This document shows, in pieces, positions 1 through 10,069 of a DNA stretch of 29,494 nt. Position 1 is the stretch's first letter; every line of letters starts with the position of its first letter. The DNA lies in contig MU624711.1 in assembly GCA_025349905.2 (NCBI GenBank), positions 1-29,494 of the forward strand, in the 5' to 3' direction. The notes beneath the pieces are model-generated. The model saw nothing but the letters and a program-made list of their open reading frames with translations, ran no database searches and was not told the origin of the DNA. The position numbers and the translations under genes are program-made. The DNA is from Blastocladiella britannica (Eukaryota; Blastocladiomycota; Blastocladiomycetes; Blastocladiales; Blastocladiaceae).

Positions 1-1514
1 GAAATCATCAACTGCTCCCCCTCCTGGACCTCCTGGGCAAGCAGAAGCGTCAGCAACACGCGATCGAGCTCCCATGCAGCCCGCTGCGTGGCCATCCGAC
101 ACACCTCGAGCTCAGTCCGCCACCCATGCAGCATCTGCAGTGCCGCCGCCGTCGGGCCCACCAGCACCGCCTCGACTTTGGGTCCCAGTGCTCCCGCAAT
201 CGCACTGACAGTGCTGACTGTGACCAAGGTCTGGGCAGCCGATGCGGCAGTCATGGATCCGGCCGCCGACGATACCGCATTGGATGTGGCCGACGATACC
301 GCAGAGGCGACAGCCGCAAATGTGCCCGACGACGCGGCGGCAGCCATGGTCGCGGACCCGGCGGCTGCGGCAGCAACAACCGCCCCGCCCGACGCGAGGG
401 CGGCGACGGCCACCCCGGCGGCGGCAAAGAACTGCAAGGCATGGCGCCGCCTCTGCAACGCCGTCAGGTCGCGAGCGACATCCGCTGCTGCCGCTTCCAG
501 CAGCATGTGCACGCGAGCCAGGCGCGGCACCACTGCGGCAGCGGCAGTCAGGGCAGAGCGCATCTCTTCATCTTCGTTTTTGCGGCCATCGCGCCCTCGG
601 CCCGATATTGAAGAAGCGGATCGCAGCGCCGCAACAGCATCGTTGGCCTCCCTTACCACGTCGCGCGTCGCCCTGCGCAAATCATCGACAGCCACAGCGC
701 GCGCCTCCAGGTCCAGAGCCGCCACGTGCTGCTGCAAGTCGGCCGCACGGGCGTCAATCCCAGCCGACAGCAGCTGCATGTACGCCACCACGACAGCTGC
801 GGCCGCAGGCGCTGCCGCCACCACCGCCACATCCGTTCCGGTGGCGGCACTGGCAGCGGCGGCAGCAGTGGCGGCACCCGAGATGGTGGTTGATAGCAGC
901 GACGCCAGCATGTTCCATAGCCGCTCGTTGGCCGCGGATGGGTCGTTGCCGGACAGCAGGAGTGCGCGGTCGTCGGAGGTCAAATCAGGGAACGCGACGG
1001 CCATGGCCGGTGGGCCAGCGGCGGCGGCGGCCTGGTACAGGTACTGGGCGTGCTGGTTGACAATGTCGGCGAGGGTTGATGTCGGGATTGTGGCTGTGGA
1101 CGGGACAAATGGTGGCATTGGCAGTTCCATGGCCCTCCCGGCTGGCACTGGTGGCGGTACCAAGGCTGGTAATGGCAGCGGTGGTGCATCAAGGGCCAGA
1201 CGGCTGCCATTCTTGGTATCTCCTTCCGCTTCAGCAACTGTGCGAAAACCAACCGAGTCCATGACCACGACAGATAGGGCGGCGCGCAGGCGGCCAATGG
1301 CAGCGCGTGCATCGGGCGAGAGCGCTGGACGGTGACGACCGTGGCGCGATGGCTTGGGCGGGACTGGCGGTGGCAATGGATCAGTGACCAGTGCAGTGGC
1401 CGAGTCGGTGCGTGGGCGAGACCGCGAACGTGAAAATGGCGAGAGCACGGCCCTGAGTGCGGCGCCGAATGAAGACGAGGTGCTCACGGTGGTGCTTCCT
1501 TCGTCGTCGGCCAT
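1..1514 (-). CDS. Unknown Ala-rich protein, 3'-truncated by the window edge
   Basis: An open frame of 504 codons starts at the ATG at 1514-1512, the first Met after an in-frame stop at 1547-1545, and runs off the window at base 3 without a stop or a needed intron. I do not recognise the family. The N-terminus is Ser/Arg-rich and Pro-rich (about residues 1-70 and 105-145). A more ordered, charged helical stretch follows (about 155-330, including TLADIVNQHAQYLYQ). A strongly hydrophobic Gly/Ala/Val stretch near 360-390 could be one or two membrane passes or just low complexity. After that come more Ala/Ser/Thr-rich sequence and a leucine-rich helix at the cut end. The start codon lies only 38 bp from that of the divergent SMYD-type gene. 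The opposite strand also stays open here, but its composition looks like an antisense shadow. Confidence 0.7.
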   Translation of the reverse strand, partial: MADDEGSTTVSTSSSFGAALRAVLSPFSRSRSRPRTDSATALVTDPLPPPVPPKPSRHGRHRPALSPDARAAIGRLRAALSVVVMDSVGFRTVAEAEGDTKNGSRLALDAPPLPLPALVPPPVPAGRAMELPMPPFVPSTATIPTSTLADIVNQHAQYLYQAAAAAGPPAMAVAFPDLTSDDRALLLSGNDPSAANERLWNMLASLLSTTISGAATAAAAASAATGTDVAVVAAAPAAAAVVVAYMQLLSAGIDARAADLQQHVAALDLEARAVAVDDLRRATRDVVREANDAVAALRSASSISGRGRDGRKNEDEEMRSALTAAAAVVPRLARVHMLLEAAAADVARDLTALQRRRHALQFFAAAGVAVAALASGGAVVAAAAAGSATMAAAASSGTFAAVASAVSSATSNAVSSAAGSMTAASAAQTLVTVSTVSAIAGALGPKVEAVLVGPTAAALQMLHGWRTELEVCRMATQRAAWELDRVLLTLLLAQEVQEGEQLMI

Positions 1515-1552
1515 TTTCTCGATTGATTTTTCGCTTGAAAGACCTCACCACC
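1515..1552. promoter_or_regulatory. 38-bp divergent intergenic region
   Basis: Only 38 bases separate the start codons of the Ala-rich gene (-) and the SMYD-type gene (+). The stretch is T-rich on the plus strand and has no clear TATA box. Any core promoter elements must overlap the 5' ends of the two coding regions, unless one start codon is misplaced. Confidence 0.5.
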
Positions 1553-3366
1553 ATGACCAACCCACCACCCCCTACTATCCGCAAGCGCGCACCGGCAACT
1601 GTCGCACGGGCCAAGGCACATATGCCCTCGGCATCACCGCCTGCTGCTTCCGACGATACTCCTGCCGTTGTTGCCGATGAAAAGAGCCTGTCCACGAGCG
1701 CCTTGGCCATGGAACGCCTGAGCTTTACCGACGATGCCGACGACACCTCCACCCCTGGAAAGGAGGAGCAGCCTGAGCAGCCGCCCGAAAAACTGGTTTC
1801 CGACGCGTTCGTGCAGTACCTGGCCATGGTAATCCCTAAGAAAACCGCACCCGTTCGCGTCGTCGCCATTCCCGGTAAAGGACGCGGGGTGCTTGCCGGC
1901 AACCGCAAATACGCTGTGGGTGATACTTTGTGGACCGAGACACCCGTGGTTGCGCTCCCGTTTGCCGAGGACCAGGGATCGACCTGCTCGTGGTGCTTTA
2001 AGCAACCGGCCAAGCTGTCGCGATGCACTGGATGCAAGCTGGTCGTGTACTGCAACCGAGGTAATCAACTCCTTTTGTGCTATGTGTTGTGGCCTCTTAT
2101 GGCACTGACTGGTATACCATAGAATGCCAGAGTGCGGACTGGTCGCTCCACAAGCACGAGTGCGCGCACCTCAAATCGAACCCGCGGGTGCCCACCATTG
2201 TGCGGTTTGTCTCGCGCTTACTGCAGCTCAAGAACGCTGGTGCCTTGGCGTGGGATCGGGTCCAAGAGCTTGCTTCTGGTACGTTACTTTTTACTTCACT
2301 GGTTCCTGTCATTCAACGATCTATGTTATAGCGGAATTGTCAACCAGTGAGGCCGAGGCTATGGCCAACGCCCTGTTTGCCGCCCGCGGCATGGTCAGCA
2401 ACGGCGCCTTTCTTCCGCCCGCCGAGGCACTGCACCTCATGTCCCAGGTAAACTACCCATTCCTGTTTTCAAACGGCACAAAAAAAAGTGCTCACCTTAT
2501 AACGGAAGTAGATCCAAACCAACGGCATCGCAATCCACCACCTCGACACCATGAAGGGCAAGGCCGAGGCACTGTACCTGGCCACCTCGCTCGTGAACCA
2601 CCGGTGCCACGAGCCCAATGCCGTCCCCATTTTCACAGGGCGCACGCTGACCCTCAAGTGCCTGCGTCCGATCAACGAAGGGGACGAGATCGTGATCAAT
2701 TACGTGGAAGTGTGTGCGCCCGAGTGGGAGCGGCGGCGCGAGCTCGCCGACAACTTTCACTTCGAGTGCGGGTGCCAGTTGTGCGTGTCCGAGCGCGATC
2801 TTGCTGCCACCGTCATTGCCGCTGGTAAGGAGGTTGCACAGAATCAGAAGCGGTACATTCCTCACCCGGTACCGACAAATATCACCACCATGGCCGCGTA
2901 CCGGGCCGCGGTGGCCAATCCGGCGATCGACCCGCGCCAGTTACAAGACGTGCGTCGCAGCTTAGTGGCGACGCTGATGGCCGTCGAAAACCCCGACTGG
3001 CCCGCGCTCGAGTCCCTAGCGACCGATCTGAGCACAACGTACGTGGAATACTTGGGGACCACGCACCCGGTCACGCTGTTTTTTACATTACCCGCACTGA
3101 AAGCCCGCGTGTACTTGCTGCCCGAAGGCCCGACCGGCATGACCAACGATGCAATCAACGAGGCCGTGTTTCGTGCTGCGGGACTTCGCCGTGGGTACGG
3201 GCGGTGGCACACCAGCATGCGGATGTGGGTGGCATCTGACTCGGACATGCGCCAGTACGAGGTCGACGAGGCCGCCAAGAGCCTCGAAACGTACTTGGCG
3301 TGGATGACGAGGCAGAGCCGGACTCCGGACCTGGAAAGAAAGGCCTTTGAGCGATTGGGAAAGTAA
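1553..3366 (+). CDS. SMYD-type SET/MYND protein lysine methyltransferase
   Basis: Exons 1553-2060, 2123-2278, 2332-2447 and 2512-3366 join in phase to 544 aa. After a disordered N-terminal region of about 100 residues comes the first SET piece (VRVVAIPGKGRGVLAG). A MYND zinc finger follows (about 146-185) with all ligands visible: CSWC, CTGC, YCNREC and the final HKHEC, the last part completed by the first splice. The SET core has NHRCHEPN (about 289-296; usual form NHSCxPN) and GDEIVINY (about 317-324). A post-SET cysteine cluster FECGCQLC follows near 344-351. This split SET-MYND-SET order defines SMYD S-adenosylmethionine-dependent lysine methyltransferases, which act on histones or cytosolic proteins. 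The C-terminal helical part (TPR-like in SMYD2/3) is present. The substrate cannot be told from sequence. Introns are 62, 53 and 64 nt. An in-frame upstream ATG at 1457 lies inside the neighbouring gene and is less likely. Confidence 0.9.
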
Positions 3367-3394
3367 TAATAACGGAATGTAGATTTCATTTTGC

Positions 3395-5677
3395 TCAACG
3401 AAGGGGCACCAGGGGCTCTAGCGACGCCGCCGCCGGCCGCGGGACCATCGCGTGCATGACCAAGACCACGCGCTGCCGGGCCTCGGCGAGCGACATGGAA
3501 GTCTGCAGCAGCTTAAAATGCCGCACCATCCCGACGTCGAACACCGAGCACCACGCCGGGACCGTGGTGGCCAACAACTCCAGGTGCGCGACTGCTTCCG
3601 GGATCGACAGGATCCCCGGGTAACTGTCACTCACCGACTGGGCCAGTGGCGCTAGACGGACCACTTGGCGGCGTTCGCGGTTCATGAAGCTGTGTTATAT
3701 TGTTAGTCAGTGAAGATTGTGATTAAGAAGCAGCGGGATAACGCACAGAACGATGGTCTCCATGATAATGGTCATGCGCGACAGCATCGTGTGCCGCGCA
3801 CTCTGCTCGGGCGTCATCCGAAGCGCCGCCTCGGCCTCCCGCTGCTGCTTGCGGAGCTTGATGCGTGCCAGTAGCTCGGCCTCGCGCTTGGCCACGCCCG
3901 TCAGCGGCTTTGCGGCCGGTTTGGCGGTTGCGGGCGCCGCTGACGATGACTGCGCCGCCGCTGCTTGCTCGTCCTGCTGCTGCTGAGCGCGGATCGCCGA
4001 CTCCACCATTTCGCGGGTCCGCCGCTGCTCCAGCTCACGCTCCTCGCGCGCGGCCGCGGCCGTCGGCAGCACCAGCGGCGCGCCGTACATGTCCACCATG
4101 CGCCGAACAGAATGGTGCGAGGCGGCCGCCCCCGCCGCTACTGCCGGCAAGTACTCGGGGACCGCGGCCGAGTCGGACGGAAGCTCCAGGTCGTCAAGGT
4201 TGAAGTCTGGGTGCCACTGGAACGCCGCGATGCGGTCGTCGTTGTCGACATCGGCAGTGGGGACAATGGGTAACGTTACGCCGGCGTCACGGGCCCAGGC
4301 GGCATGGGCGGCGGCGATGCGGCGAATCAGCCGAATGCGAAGCACGTCGGCGCGGCGCGGAACGTCCTTGGCCTTGAACTCAAAGTCGCGTGCGGCCGGA
4401 ACCGTGGGTGGAGGTGAAGGCATTGGCAGCAGTACGCGCATTTCCGTACCATCAATCAGTTGCTCGGCCGCGTCTACGTCGCGGTACCACCACCCATTTA
4501 TAGCCAGCGACCAAGTGGCCACTTTCCGCCCAGCATTCGCGTCCATGCGCGGCGCAACCGCCTCGACCACGAACGCCTCGGGAAACACCGCCGCCAACGC
4601 GCCCAGAGTCTGGCGCGGGTCGAATCCGCGACGCGTGCGCGCCTGCACCGTGCGCGCAATCAGCGCGGTCGTGGGAAGTGCCGAGTGCTCGTCGGCCACC
4701 GCATGGTCCATGGCCACTACCGTAGTCACGAACCGCGACCACGAGTCGGGCATGGATACTTGCGACAGCCACGGCTGCGTTGTGTTGGCCATGGACGCCG
4801 AGTACGTCGAGGAAGATGTGGTTACGACAGTTGTGGACGGTGGACGTGGGCCCGTCAGTGACGGCCGGCCTTGGCGGTGGGCAGCACCCGCGGCCTGCAT
4901 CAGATCGGCAATGTGCGGCAGCGTGGTGGACTCGCGCTCGGCGCGGCGGGCGGCAATGGCAGCGTAGCGGGCGTGCAGCTCCTCTGTGCAATATGTGTGA
5001 ATACATTTATTGTAAGCGCGTTAAAAATGGGTGCATATACCATTGCGACGCGCAGTAGCGACAACGGGAGGAGCCGGAGCGACCGGGGTCGACGGCAACA
5101 GCGTGGTGCGACGCGCGGGACTGTCCAGAATGGCCAGGGCCGAGTGAATGCGGTTCGGCGGCGGCAGCACGGGCAGGACCACCGGTTCCTTGGGCGCCTG
5201 CACCACTTCCTTTCTCGGTTGCTCCTCCTCCCCTTTCTCTTCCTCTTCTTCGGTGCTCTGCTCCAGGTCCAGGACCACGCGAGGCCGCTTACGCGAAGAA
5301 GTAACTGGTGAAGGAGGCACCGGCAAGGCCGCGGCGCGAGCCCGCGATTGTTCCTGCAGCAACGCCAGTTTGAGGCGGTACGGCGATGCAGGCGTCACGG
5401 CCAGGGAGTCAGCAATGGCTCCATCTTTGGTCGGAGTGGGCGGGCCGCGGCGGTTGCGCAGCCGCATGGTGTGCCCTGCAGCCGATACTGGTGGAACATC
5501 CTCGTCGGCCTCTGAGGTCGGCAATTGCTGCCTGTTGAGAAGGAGGCGGCGGCGCTTGGTGGGTGGCGACGACGAAGACACAGAGGAAGCGGCTGGCTCG
5601 GGCTTGGTGGCCGGCGGGGCCAGTAAAGACGAGGACTTGGCGGCGGCAAAGAAGCTCGAGACGGTTGGTTGTGCCAT
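3395..5677 (-). CDS. CDT1: DNA replication licensing factor Cdt1
   Basis: Exons 5677-5041, 4983-3747 and 3689-3395 join to 722 aa. Both introns are 57 nt; the second has a perfect branch site, CTGACTAAC. Cdt1 loads the MCM2-7 helicase with ORC and Cdc6. The N-terminus carries a PIP box at residues 3-10 (QPTVSSFF) with Lys at +4, as in PCNA-dependent Cdt1 degrons. A long basic, Pro/Ser-rich disordered region follows, with an acidic run near 165-175. The central winged helix (about 290-450) matches the geminin-binding fold: MPDSWSRFV, then a VQARTRRGF helix, ending in WHPDFNLDDLELP, close to animal Cdt1. Glu/Arg/Gln-rich helices follow, then the C-terminal MCM-binding winged helix (about 627-722). 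I chose the start at 5677 because it puts the PIP box at the N-terminus; an in-frame ATG at 5734 would hide it. The gene converges on the SMYD-type gene with 28 bp between stops. Confidence 0.93.
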
Positions 5678-5707
5678 AATGTGCAAGTGCAAGAAGCAAG
5701 ATAAAAG

Positions 5708-5737
5708 CAATAGGGTGCGCAATAGGGTGCGCAATAG
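5708..5737. repeat. 12-bp direct repeat, 2.5 copies
   Basis: The unit caatagggtgcg occurs at 5708-5719 and 5720-5731, followed by the first six bases again at 5732-5737. It lies 31-60 bp upstream of the CDT1 start codon. It could be a tandem protein-binding site or a chance minisatellite. Confidence 0.85.
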
Positions 5738-5784
5738 TTATGCAAGGATGCGAGGTAGGTTGTCGGCCCAAGATCAGCGAGGGG

Positions 5785-5810
5785 GGCAAAGCGAGTGGGC
5801 AAAGCGAGTG
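5785..5810. repeat. 13-bp tandem repeat, two perfect copies
   Basis: The unit ggcaaagcgagtg is repeated without mismatch at 5785-5797 and 5798-5810, and the next three bases (ggc) start a third copy. It sits midway between the CDT1 and RAB4 start codons. Confidence 0.85.
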
Positions 5811-5872
5811 GGCTGCTTGTCTTCCGACTGAGAAAATCATTCCGAAAAATTCGTTCATAATTTTCACAAGAA

Positions 5873-6870
5873 ATGAGCGACACCTACGATTTCTTACTCA
5901 AGTACCTCGTCATTGGCGCTGCCGGGACTGGCAAGTATGTTCCATTTTCTCTTTATTTTCTCTCGTTTACTGGTGGTGCTCACTACTCATTCGCGCCATA
6001 TATTCTTTCCATCCGCCTCATCGCATCATTCGCATCGTTCGCATCGTTCGCATCGCATTGCGCACACGGACCGCCGAATCCAGATCATGTCTCTTGCATC
6101 GGTTCATCGAGGGCAAATGTACTTCTTTTCTCGTTATAAAATGGTGGATTGGTCTATACTTGGACGAAATACTGAAAAACCTTAAAAATATCACAGTCAA
6201 GGCCAACAGCTCACACACCATCGGCGTCGAATTCGGGTCCAAACTGATCCCCGTGGGCGCGCACCTGGTCAAACTGCAAGTATGGGACACGGCGGGTCAG
6301 GAACGGTTCCGATCCGTGACCCGGTCCTATTACCGCGGCGCCGCGGGAGCGCTTTTGGTATTTGACCTGACGTCGCGCGAATCGTTTGCGTCGCTCCCAA
6401 ATTGGTTGGCGGATGCACGTACCCTGGCATCACCCGACATTTACATCTTGTGTGTCGGACACAAGTCGGACTTGGCGGCGGATCGGGTCGTGTCCGAGGA
6501 AGAGGCGACGGCATTTGCGCGCGAAAATGGTACATTGCTATTTGCATCCTGTCTTACTGGTATTGACTCTCTTTTGCATCAAGGCCTCGCGTACATTGAA
6601 GCCAGCGCACTGACCGGGCACAACGTGGACGAGACCTTTTTGCGGGTTACGCGTACCATTCTGGGAAAGATCGAAGCCGGTACCTACCTCCATTTTTCAC
6701 TTATGTCTCGTAGTTTCTACGTATACTGACATTTTGGTGTATTGGAATCTACAGGCGAAATTGATCCGGAACGCACCAACAGCGGTATCCAATATGGAAA
6801 CTCGTCCAGGACAGGATCCAGTCTCCTTGTGGATCCAGCCTACGCATCGACATCGCGGTGCTCCTGCTGA
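5873..6870 (+). CDS. RAB4: Rab4-type small GTPase (endosomal recycling)
   Basis: Exons 5873-5934, 6084-6118, 6197-6529, 6584-6679 and 6755-6870 join to 213 aa, about the usual Rab4 length. Rab4 drives fast recycling from early endosomes to the plasma membrane. Visible motifs are the P-loop GAAGTGKS (14-21, split by intron 1), switch I ending in [10 protein letters not shown], switch [13 protein letters not shown], the run [19 protein letters not shown], the G5 box EASALTG, the Rab4-specific tail start [14 protein letters not shown], and a C-terminal Cys-Ser-Cys for double geranylgeranylation. The G4 box reads HKSD instead of NKxD; His at this position also occurs in Rab39-type GTPases. The P-loop lysine codon and the Phe before switch I are both split by introns, so the short 35-nt second exon is required. 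Confidence 0.95.
6022..6055. repeat. 9-bp microsatellite in RAB4 intron 1
   Basis: The unit cgcatcgtt (first copy with one change) is repeated about 3.8 times at 6022-6055, inside the 149-nt first intron, the longest intron of the gene. No function is suggested. Confidence 0.8.
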
Positions 6871-7079
6871 TTCACCTCTTGTGTAGTTTTCTATCCTTTG
6901 GACCAGTTATGGTTGACGATTGCCTCCTCCCTTGTCTTATTCTTATTCGACTCTTCTTGGACCGCCACCACCATCTCAATGTACATTTTTCCCTTGAAAA
7001 CAATCATAAAAAAACAAAAATGTACATTCAAAAGGATTGCGATGTAAAAAGAAGTCACAAAGAAAAAAAAGACCAGGAA

Positions 7080-8735
7080 TCAAGACCACTCGCGATCCGT
7101 CAACACCACAGGCCCGAGCAGCGTCCACCCATACAGTCCAATGACCATCCACCCGGACACGATCTTGACCCACACCGCGGCCCACGACTTCCCGATTTCC
7201 ACCAACAGGCCGTCGTCGTCGGTAGGAGCACGCGACACCACGTCCACGGTGTTCCACGACGTGACCAGCATCGCCAGGTACATGGCGGCCAGCGCAAATA
7301 CCACGTGGAAGAACGCGTAGCTGTACGCCACGCCCGTCGCCTCATCCTCGGTCGGGTACTGGTCGCTGGGACCGGCGTGGACTACAATCACTTGCGGCTG
7401 CTGCGGCTGCTGCATCCCAGAAGCGCCAGCGACGATACCCGGCAGCGCGGACGCTGGCAATGCGCCGGAGTCAACTGCGGCCTGCAGAGCCGGGTCAATG
7501 GCAGCGGCAGTGGTAGGCTCGTGCGACGTGGCCAGAAGGGGCACACGCGCTTCCTCGGCGTCCGGGTCCAGGTCGTGGCCCAGCACGCGCGTGCCCTGCA
7601 CCGCGGCCGTAGACGTCGAGTACAAGATGGCCAGGAACGTGAACGCGGCACCCAGTGCCACCGATGCGGTCTGCGATCCGCGGGCAGCGCCGACGGGGTT
7701 ACACACGGCGTCCGCGGCGTCGACCGTCGGCGCGTTCGAAACCGCCGACAGCACCAGGTACGTCGCGTACGCGACCACAATCGACACCTGGGCCAATCCC
7801 GACCGCGGGTTGGATTCCTGGATCGCGGGGGCCACCGACAAGATCGCGGCGCCAATGCACAGCACCAGGTTGAACGAAATAAAGAACTGGTTGAGCTTGC
7901 ATGGCGCGGCCGAAAAGAAGCCGTACATGACACCCGTCAGCGTCACGGCCACCACCAGCAGACCAACCGTCATTCCGACCAACAGAGCCATGGCGCTGCG
8001 GGATTCGGTCTGCTGGTAGTTGTCGATCAGGCGCTCCGAGAACGAGTGCGCGAAATCGATGAGAAGCAGCAGTTGCAGCAGGATAAAGGCCCCCGACCCG
8101 AGCAGGGCCACTGATTTGCTGTACCCGATGAAGAATTCGTTGGGAATGAAGAATGCTTTTTTTTTTTTTGTTTTTTTTTTGTTTTTTTTGGAATGCGATG
8201 CGGTCAGTTTCTGTTGGCACCGGATAGCATCACGCAAAAAGAAAAAGAAAGAAGGTACCCATGACAATCAGGCCAATCCACAGCGTCACCTTGGGTCCCC
8301 AGAACCCATTTTGCCATCCAGCGCGGCGGTTCCGCGAACTCTCAACCCCAACCAGCATGGCGGCCATGACACCGTGGAATAAGGCTAGAGCAAAACAGAT
8401 CCGGTGGACGGCCAGTACCCCATAACAGTCCTGGCAGTCAAGCTTGAGATACCCATGGGAGAGATCGGCCAATTTCTTGCCGACAAAGTCCGACATCATG
8501 ATCCAGGATAGGATGGCATTGAGCAGGAACAGGAACGAGTAGGCGACGCGGGTGGCGGTCGAGGATGCGCATGAGATGGAGCCGAGGCAGCGGCAGGCGG
8601 CTATTTTATATATGGATTTAGTGTGTGTGTGATTCGATTGGTAGATAATGTGGATGTACCAGAGGTAAAGCAGCAGGCGGCCTGCGATGCAACCGCCGTG
8701 CCCAGCGAGAGGCCGGTGGAGAGGACGAGGCCCAT
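7080..8735 (-). CDS. TMS1: SERINC/TMS1 family multipass membrane protein
   Basis: Exons 8735-8660, 8600-8259 and 8155-7080 join to 497 aa. The N-terminus MGLVLSTGLSLGTA is followed by the Cys-rich segment typical of TMS1/SERINC (AACCFTSAACRCLGS), then TRVAYSFLFLLNAILSW. Later family hallmarks are RICFALALFHGVMAAM, NGFWGPK, AFFIPNEFF, LLLIDFAHSFSE, and the C-terminal YSYAFFHVVFALAAMYLAM and KSWAAVWVKIVSGW, ending VVLTDREWS. About ten to eleven membrane helices are expected. A soluble loop (about residues 350-415) is Pro/Gln/Ala-rich. SERINC proteins are endomembrane or plasma-membrane proteins linked to serine-lipid synthesis and lipid scrambling; the biochemical role here is inference. Intron 1 is 59 nt. 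Intron 2 (8156-8258) has a branch-like ACTGACC but an almost pure A tract before its acceptor, and it restores the conserved AFFIP join. Confidence 0.93.
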
Positions 8736-8958
8736 ATTTATTTTTCTCTTTTTTTTTTTTCTTTTTTTTGACTTAAAAAGTGGTTTGGAAAGAGAACCAA
8801 ACGGTAGGGACAGTCAACTTCACATGAACAGCACCATTTTTGAACGAACACACCTCAACCGCTCAAAAGAAAAAAATCCATCGGACCTCGGTCGCTTAAT
8901 TCCGTTTTTGAGTCTCTTTCGCACGCACACACAGAGAATAAAGAATAAAATAATAACC
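8736..8958. promoter_or_regulatory. Divergent SERINC/RhoGDI promoter region with poly-T tract
   Basis: This 223-bp region lies between the two start codons. It opens with a nearly uninterrupted T tract (about 8741-8769), a likely nucleosome-excluding poly(dA:dT) element. The RhoGDI side ends with an AT-rich purine leader just before its ATG. Confidence 0.5.
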
Positions 8959-10069
8959 ATGGCCGAACAACCTGCCTCTGCCGCCTCCGGTGCTGCCATC
9001 TCCACCGATGAGCTCGCCCCGACCATGACCGCCGGGTACAAGGCCCCGGCAAAGAAGACGGTCGAGGAGCTGGCTCAGCTCGATCAGGTACTGTACTTTT
9101 ATATTTTTTAGCTGTGGTCGTCCCGCCCCCGGCTGCCTGTCGACGTACGTGCGTCAGAACAAAGAGCGCCACCCGGACGACCCACGCAAGGCAAAAATCG
9201 ATCTGATCACCACCCCCCAAAAATCATACAGGAAGACGAGTCGCTGCGAAAGTGGAAGGAGAGCCTCGGGATCAAGGGAGGTCCTGCTGGTGCTGGTACG
9301 TTTTTTATTTATTCATTTGTTCCAATGAATGACCACCTCAACATAAAAAATAACAAAAAACAAAGCGGCCCCCGCCGACGATCCGCGCAAGGTGGTGGTC
9401 ACCGCTCTCGTGTTTGAGAGCCCCGACCGCCCCGACGTGGTCATGGATCTGTCGTCGCCCGAACACATTTCCGAGGTGAGCAAGTCGGTGCTCTCCATCA
9501 AGGAGGGGGCTTCATTCCGCTTGAAGCTTCGTTTCCGGTATGTTTTTCGTTGGGTTGTGGTTTGTATGGCTTCGTGGGATTGACCTGTGGATGGACATTT
9601 GTACACAGCATTCAGCACGACGTGGTCAGTGGCCTCAAGTACCTGCACGTCATCAAGCGCAAGGGCATCAAGTGTATGTACTACTATTTTTTTTGTAATC
9701 TTGACCAAATATTCACCCTATAATCATGTCGCAGTCGATCGCGCCGAAGAAATGCTCGGATCGTACGGCCCGGCCACCGAAGATTACGAGAAGAAGGTAC
9801 CTTCATCATTTTGATCCATTTTTTTTTACTTTTTGGCTTCTGACTACCTCCATGAATAAAAGTTCCCGGTGGAAGAGGCGCCGACCGGCATGATTGCTCG
9901 CGGTCTGTACGATGTGCGGTCCAAGTTTGTGGATGATGATGGCCAAACGCACCTCGAGTGGGACTGGCAGTTCAAGATCTCGTATGCGTTTCTCATTTTT
10001 TATTATTCCCCAAAGCGTCCACTGACCGCAATCATGGGTTACAGCAAGGACTGGAAGGGAGACGAGTAA
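8959..10069 (+). CDS. RDI1: Rho GDP-dissociation inhibitor (RhoGDI)
   Basis: Seven exons (8959-9087, 9232-9295, 9366-9537, 9609-9673, 9735-9796, 9863-9981, 10045-10069) join to 211 aa, close to the family's usual 200. RhoGDI extracts prenylated Rho, Rac and Cdc42 from membranes and holds them inactive in the cytosol. The N-terminal regulatory arm ends in [16 protein letters not shown] and [13 protein letters not shown], the helices that touch the Rho switch regions. The immunoglobulin-like prenyl-binding domain follows, with [64 protein letters not shown] and the terminal [14 protein letters not shown]. All splices keep phase. At exon 4 the donor at 9674 (GTATGT) gives the expected KFDRAEEM join, while the GT two bases upstream does not. 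Intron 1 (144 nt) is twice as long as the others and partly GC-rich. Confidence 0.94.

Larger units (their letters stand above)
5678..5872. promoter_or_regulatory. Divergent CDT1/RAB4 promoter region with direct repeats
   Basis: This 195-bp spacer lies between the CDT1 start (-) and the RAB4 start (+). It contains a 12-bp direct repeat next to CDT1 and a perfect 13-bp tandem repeat in the middle (listed separately). The RAB4-proximal 50 bp is AT-rich. No clear TATA box is visible. Confidence 0.6.

Noticed and set aside
88..1335. Long plus-strand open frame of 415 codons
   Set aside because: It is antisense to the 504-codon minus-strand frame, which has a cleaner start, ordered helical segments and no stop. 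The plus frame reads as Ala/Ala/Ser low complexity.
3395..3685. Separate 96-aa minus-strand gene
   Set aside because: A 57-nt intron with a perfect branch site joins it in phase to CDT1, and its sequence matches the Cdt1 C-terminal domain.
5675..5734. Upstream in-frame ATG giving CDT1 a hydrophobic signal-like N-terminus
   Set aside because: Cdt1 is nuclear and its PIP box is normally at the extreme N-terminus; the start at 5677 fits better.
6858..8114. Plus-strand open frame of 418 codons opposite SERINC
   Set aside because: The frame is rich in Arg, His and Gln with no family features. The minus strand encodes a clear SERINC protein.
8157..8189. Poly-T stretches as a possible transposon poly(A) tail
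   Set aside because: No target-site duplication or coding remnant flanks them; they lie inside a phase-consistent intron.
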